Source: Anaerosporobacter faecicola (lineage in GTDB: Bacteria > Bacillota > Clostridia > Lachnospirales > Lachnospiraceae). Taken from it: a stretch of 64,000 nucleotides of DNA. The notes beneath the pieces are model-generated. The model was given only the letters and a program-made list of their open reading frames with translations, made no database searches and was not told the origin of the DNA. Shown one piece after another: positions 63,535 to 64,000 of this stretch. The number at the start of each line of letters is the position of its first letter. Position 1 is the first letter of the stretch. The DNA lies in assembly GCF_012070565.1 (NCBI RefSeq), contig NZ_JAAQRO010000008.1, positions 186,001 to 250,000 of the forward strand, read 5' to 3'. The position numbers and the translations under genes are program-made.

Positions 63535-64000
63535 TTAAATCTCTTGTTGTATATTCTGTTGTAACAGAATGATTTCATTCTGAAGCATCTCTTTAAATAC
63601 CGACACCAGGTTATCATTCATCGAATACAAACATGTCGTATCCCCAGGAGTTGTAATCTCTCCTGTTAGTACTTTTCCCGAATCAACGATCAAACGTATT
63701 CGGTGATCCTTTTTCTTTGTAATATATACAATTGCCTGCTCTTTAAGATTGGTTTGGTCTGTTATGATTACAAGCTTAATATTGCGTTCAATTACCTGTA
63801 AAAGTTCATCCTTTACCTTCTCCAATAACTCTCCAGATACAGACAGATACACACGTTCCTGTGCTTCCACAAGCATGGTCCGGAGTTTATCCATTACATT
63901 CTTTTCCCCTTGAATAGTAATATAACCGGAATTCTCCACCTTTTTAATAGGAAGTAGCTCCATTAAACGTTGTTTAGAATCCTCTAGGTTTCTTAATTTG
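63535..64000 (-). CDS. TrmB-family transcriptional regulator, C-terminal part (5' end outside window)
   Basis: Open frame from the right edge to a stop at 63535, about 155 codons visible. Residues RNLEDSKQRLMELLPIKKVENSGYITIQGEKNVMDKLRTMLVEAQERVYLSVSGE match the linker and effector domain of TrmB regulators (phospholipase-D-like fold). The N-terminal helix-turn-helix lies outside. The ATG at 63963 is internal, not the start. TrmB proteins sense sugars or other small molecules; the target is unknown. Confidence 0.72.
   Translation of the reverse strand, partial: KLRNLEDSKQRLMELLPIKKVENSGYITIQGEKNVMDKLRTMLVEAQERVYLSVSGELLEKVKDELLQVIERNIKLVIITDQTNLKEQAIVYITKKKDHRIRLIVDSGKVLTGEITTPGDTTCLYSMNDNLVSVFKEMLQNEIILLQQNIQQEI

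Noticed and set aside
1-64000. tRNA, rRNA, tmRNA, replication origin, integrase or att site
   Set aside because: I saw no cloverleaf, rRNA-like segment, DnaA-box cluster, integrase gene or flanking tRNA; the island has no recognisable integration ends.

Overview
Every real gene in this window is encoded on the minus strand, so the text below follows transcription, from high coordinates to low. The DNA is AT-rich. It has Gram-positive ribosome binding sites, sigma-D type flagellar promoters (TAAA/TAAT, about 15 bases, GCCGATAA), a split iron-sulfur L-serine dehydratase, CsrA/FliW control of flagellin and no outer-membrane genes. I read it as a motile Clostridia bacterium, most likely a Lachnospiraceae relative; the species is not determinable here.

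Right end (64000-61800): a TrmB-family regulator running off the edge and a LysA-type decarboxylase. Flagellar block (61760-49600): flgM, flgN, two tandem flgK genes, flgL, fliW, csrA, then flaG, fliD, fliS, a FliT/FlgN-like gene and a short flagellin. Sigma-D promoters stand before flgM, before the flaG leader and before flagellin. The flagellin leader carries a hairpin with GGA in its loop just upstream of the ribosome binding site, a likely CsrA target.

Flagellin-glycan island (49530-11065), about 38 kb and visibly more AT-rich. It starts with an isolated Maf N-domain protein, two Maf/DUF115 flagellin nonulosonate transferases, a NeuA-HAD fusion and a NeuB-cupin fusion (a second nonulosonic acid branch). 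A sigma-D promoter follows, then a teichoic-acid-like polyol-phosphate module: a TagB/TarL-type transferase, a TarI-like cytidylyltransferase, a TarJ-like dehydrogenase and a ribulose-phosphate epimerase. Next comes a GT9-like/GT2/FdtB/FdtA/FemAB/TylF amino-sugar decoration module. Then the complete pseudaminic acid pathway (pseB, C, H, G, I and F-like genes), interleaved with genes foreign to that pathway: radical SAM-SPASM, ATP-grasp, methyltransferase, amidohydrolase, PIG-L deacetylase, RraA-like aldolase, aldo/keto reductase and SDR. The island ends with a sigma-D operon of a TPR-alkaline-phosphatase-superfamily protein, a PhnW-like aminotransferase and a PntC/LicC-like nucleotidyltransferase, which looks like a phosphonate or phospho-amino-alcohol decoration unit.

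Left end (10813-1): an acyl-CoA carboxylase carboxyltransferase, a three-layer nest of mobile elements (a palindrome-led IS3-type remnant containing an IS3-family element containing a MITE-like element), a GT2 with lspA, a homocysteine methyltransferase/methylenetetrahydrofolate reductase whose linker is made of 45-bp in-frame repeats, and the sdaAB-sdaAA-metH operon, cut by the left edge.

The most interesting reading is that this cell builds an unusually elaborate flagellin glycan: nonulosonic acid cores extended or capped by polyol-phosphate and by a phosphonate-like group, with part of that machinery placed under the flagellar sigma factor. The individual enzymes belong to known families; their combination and targets are inference.
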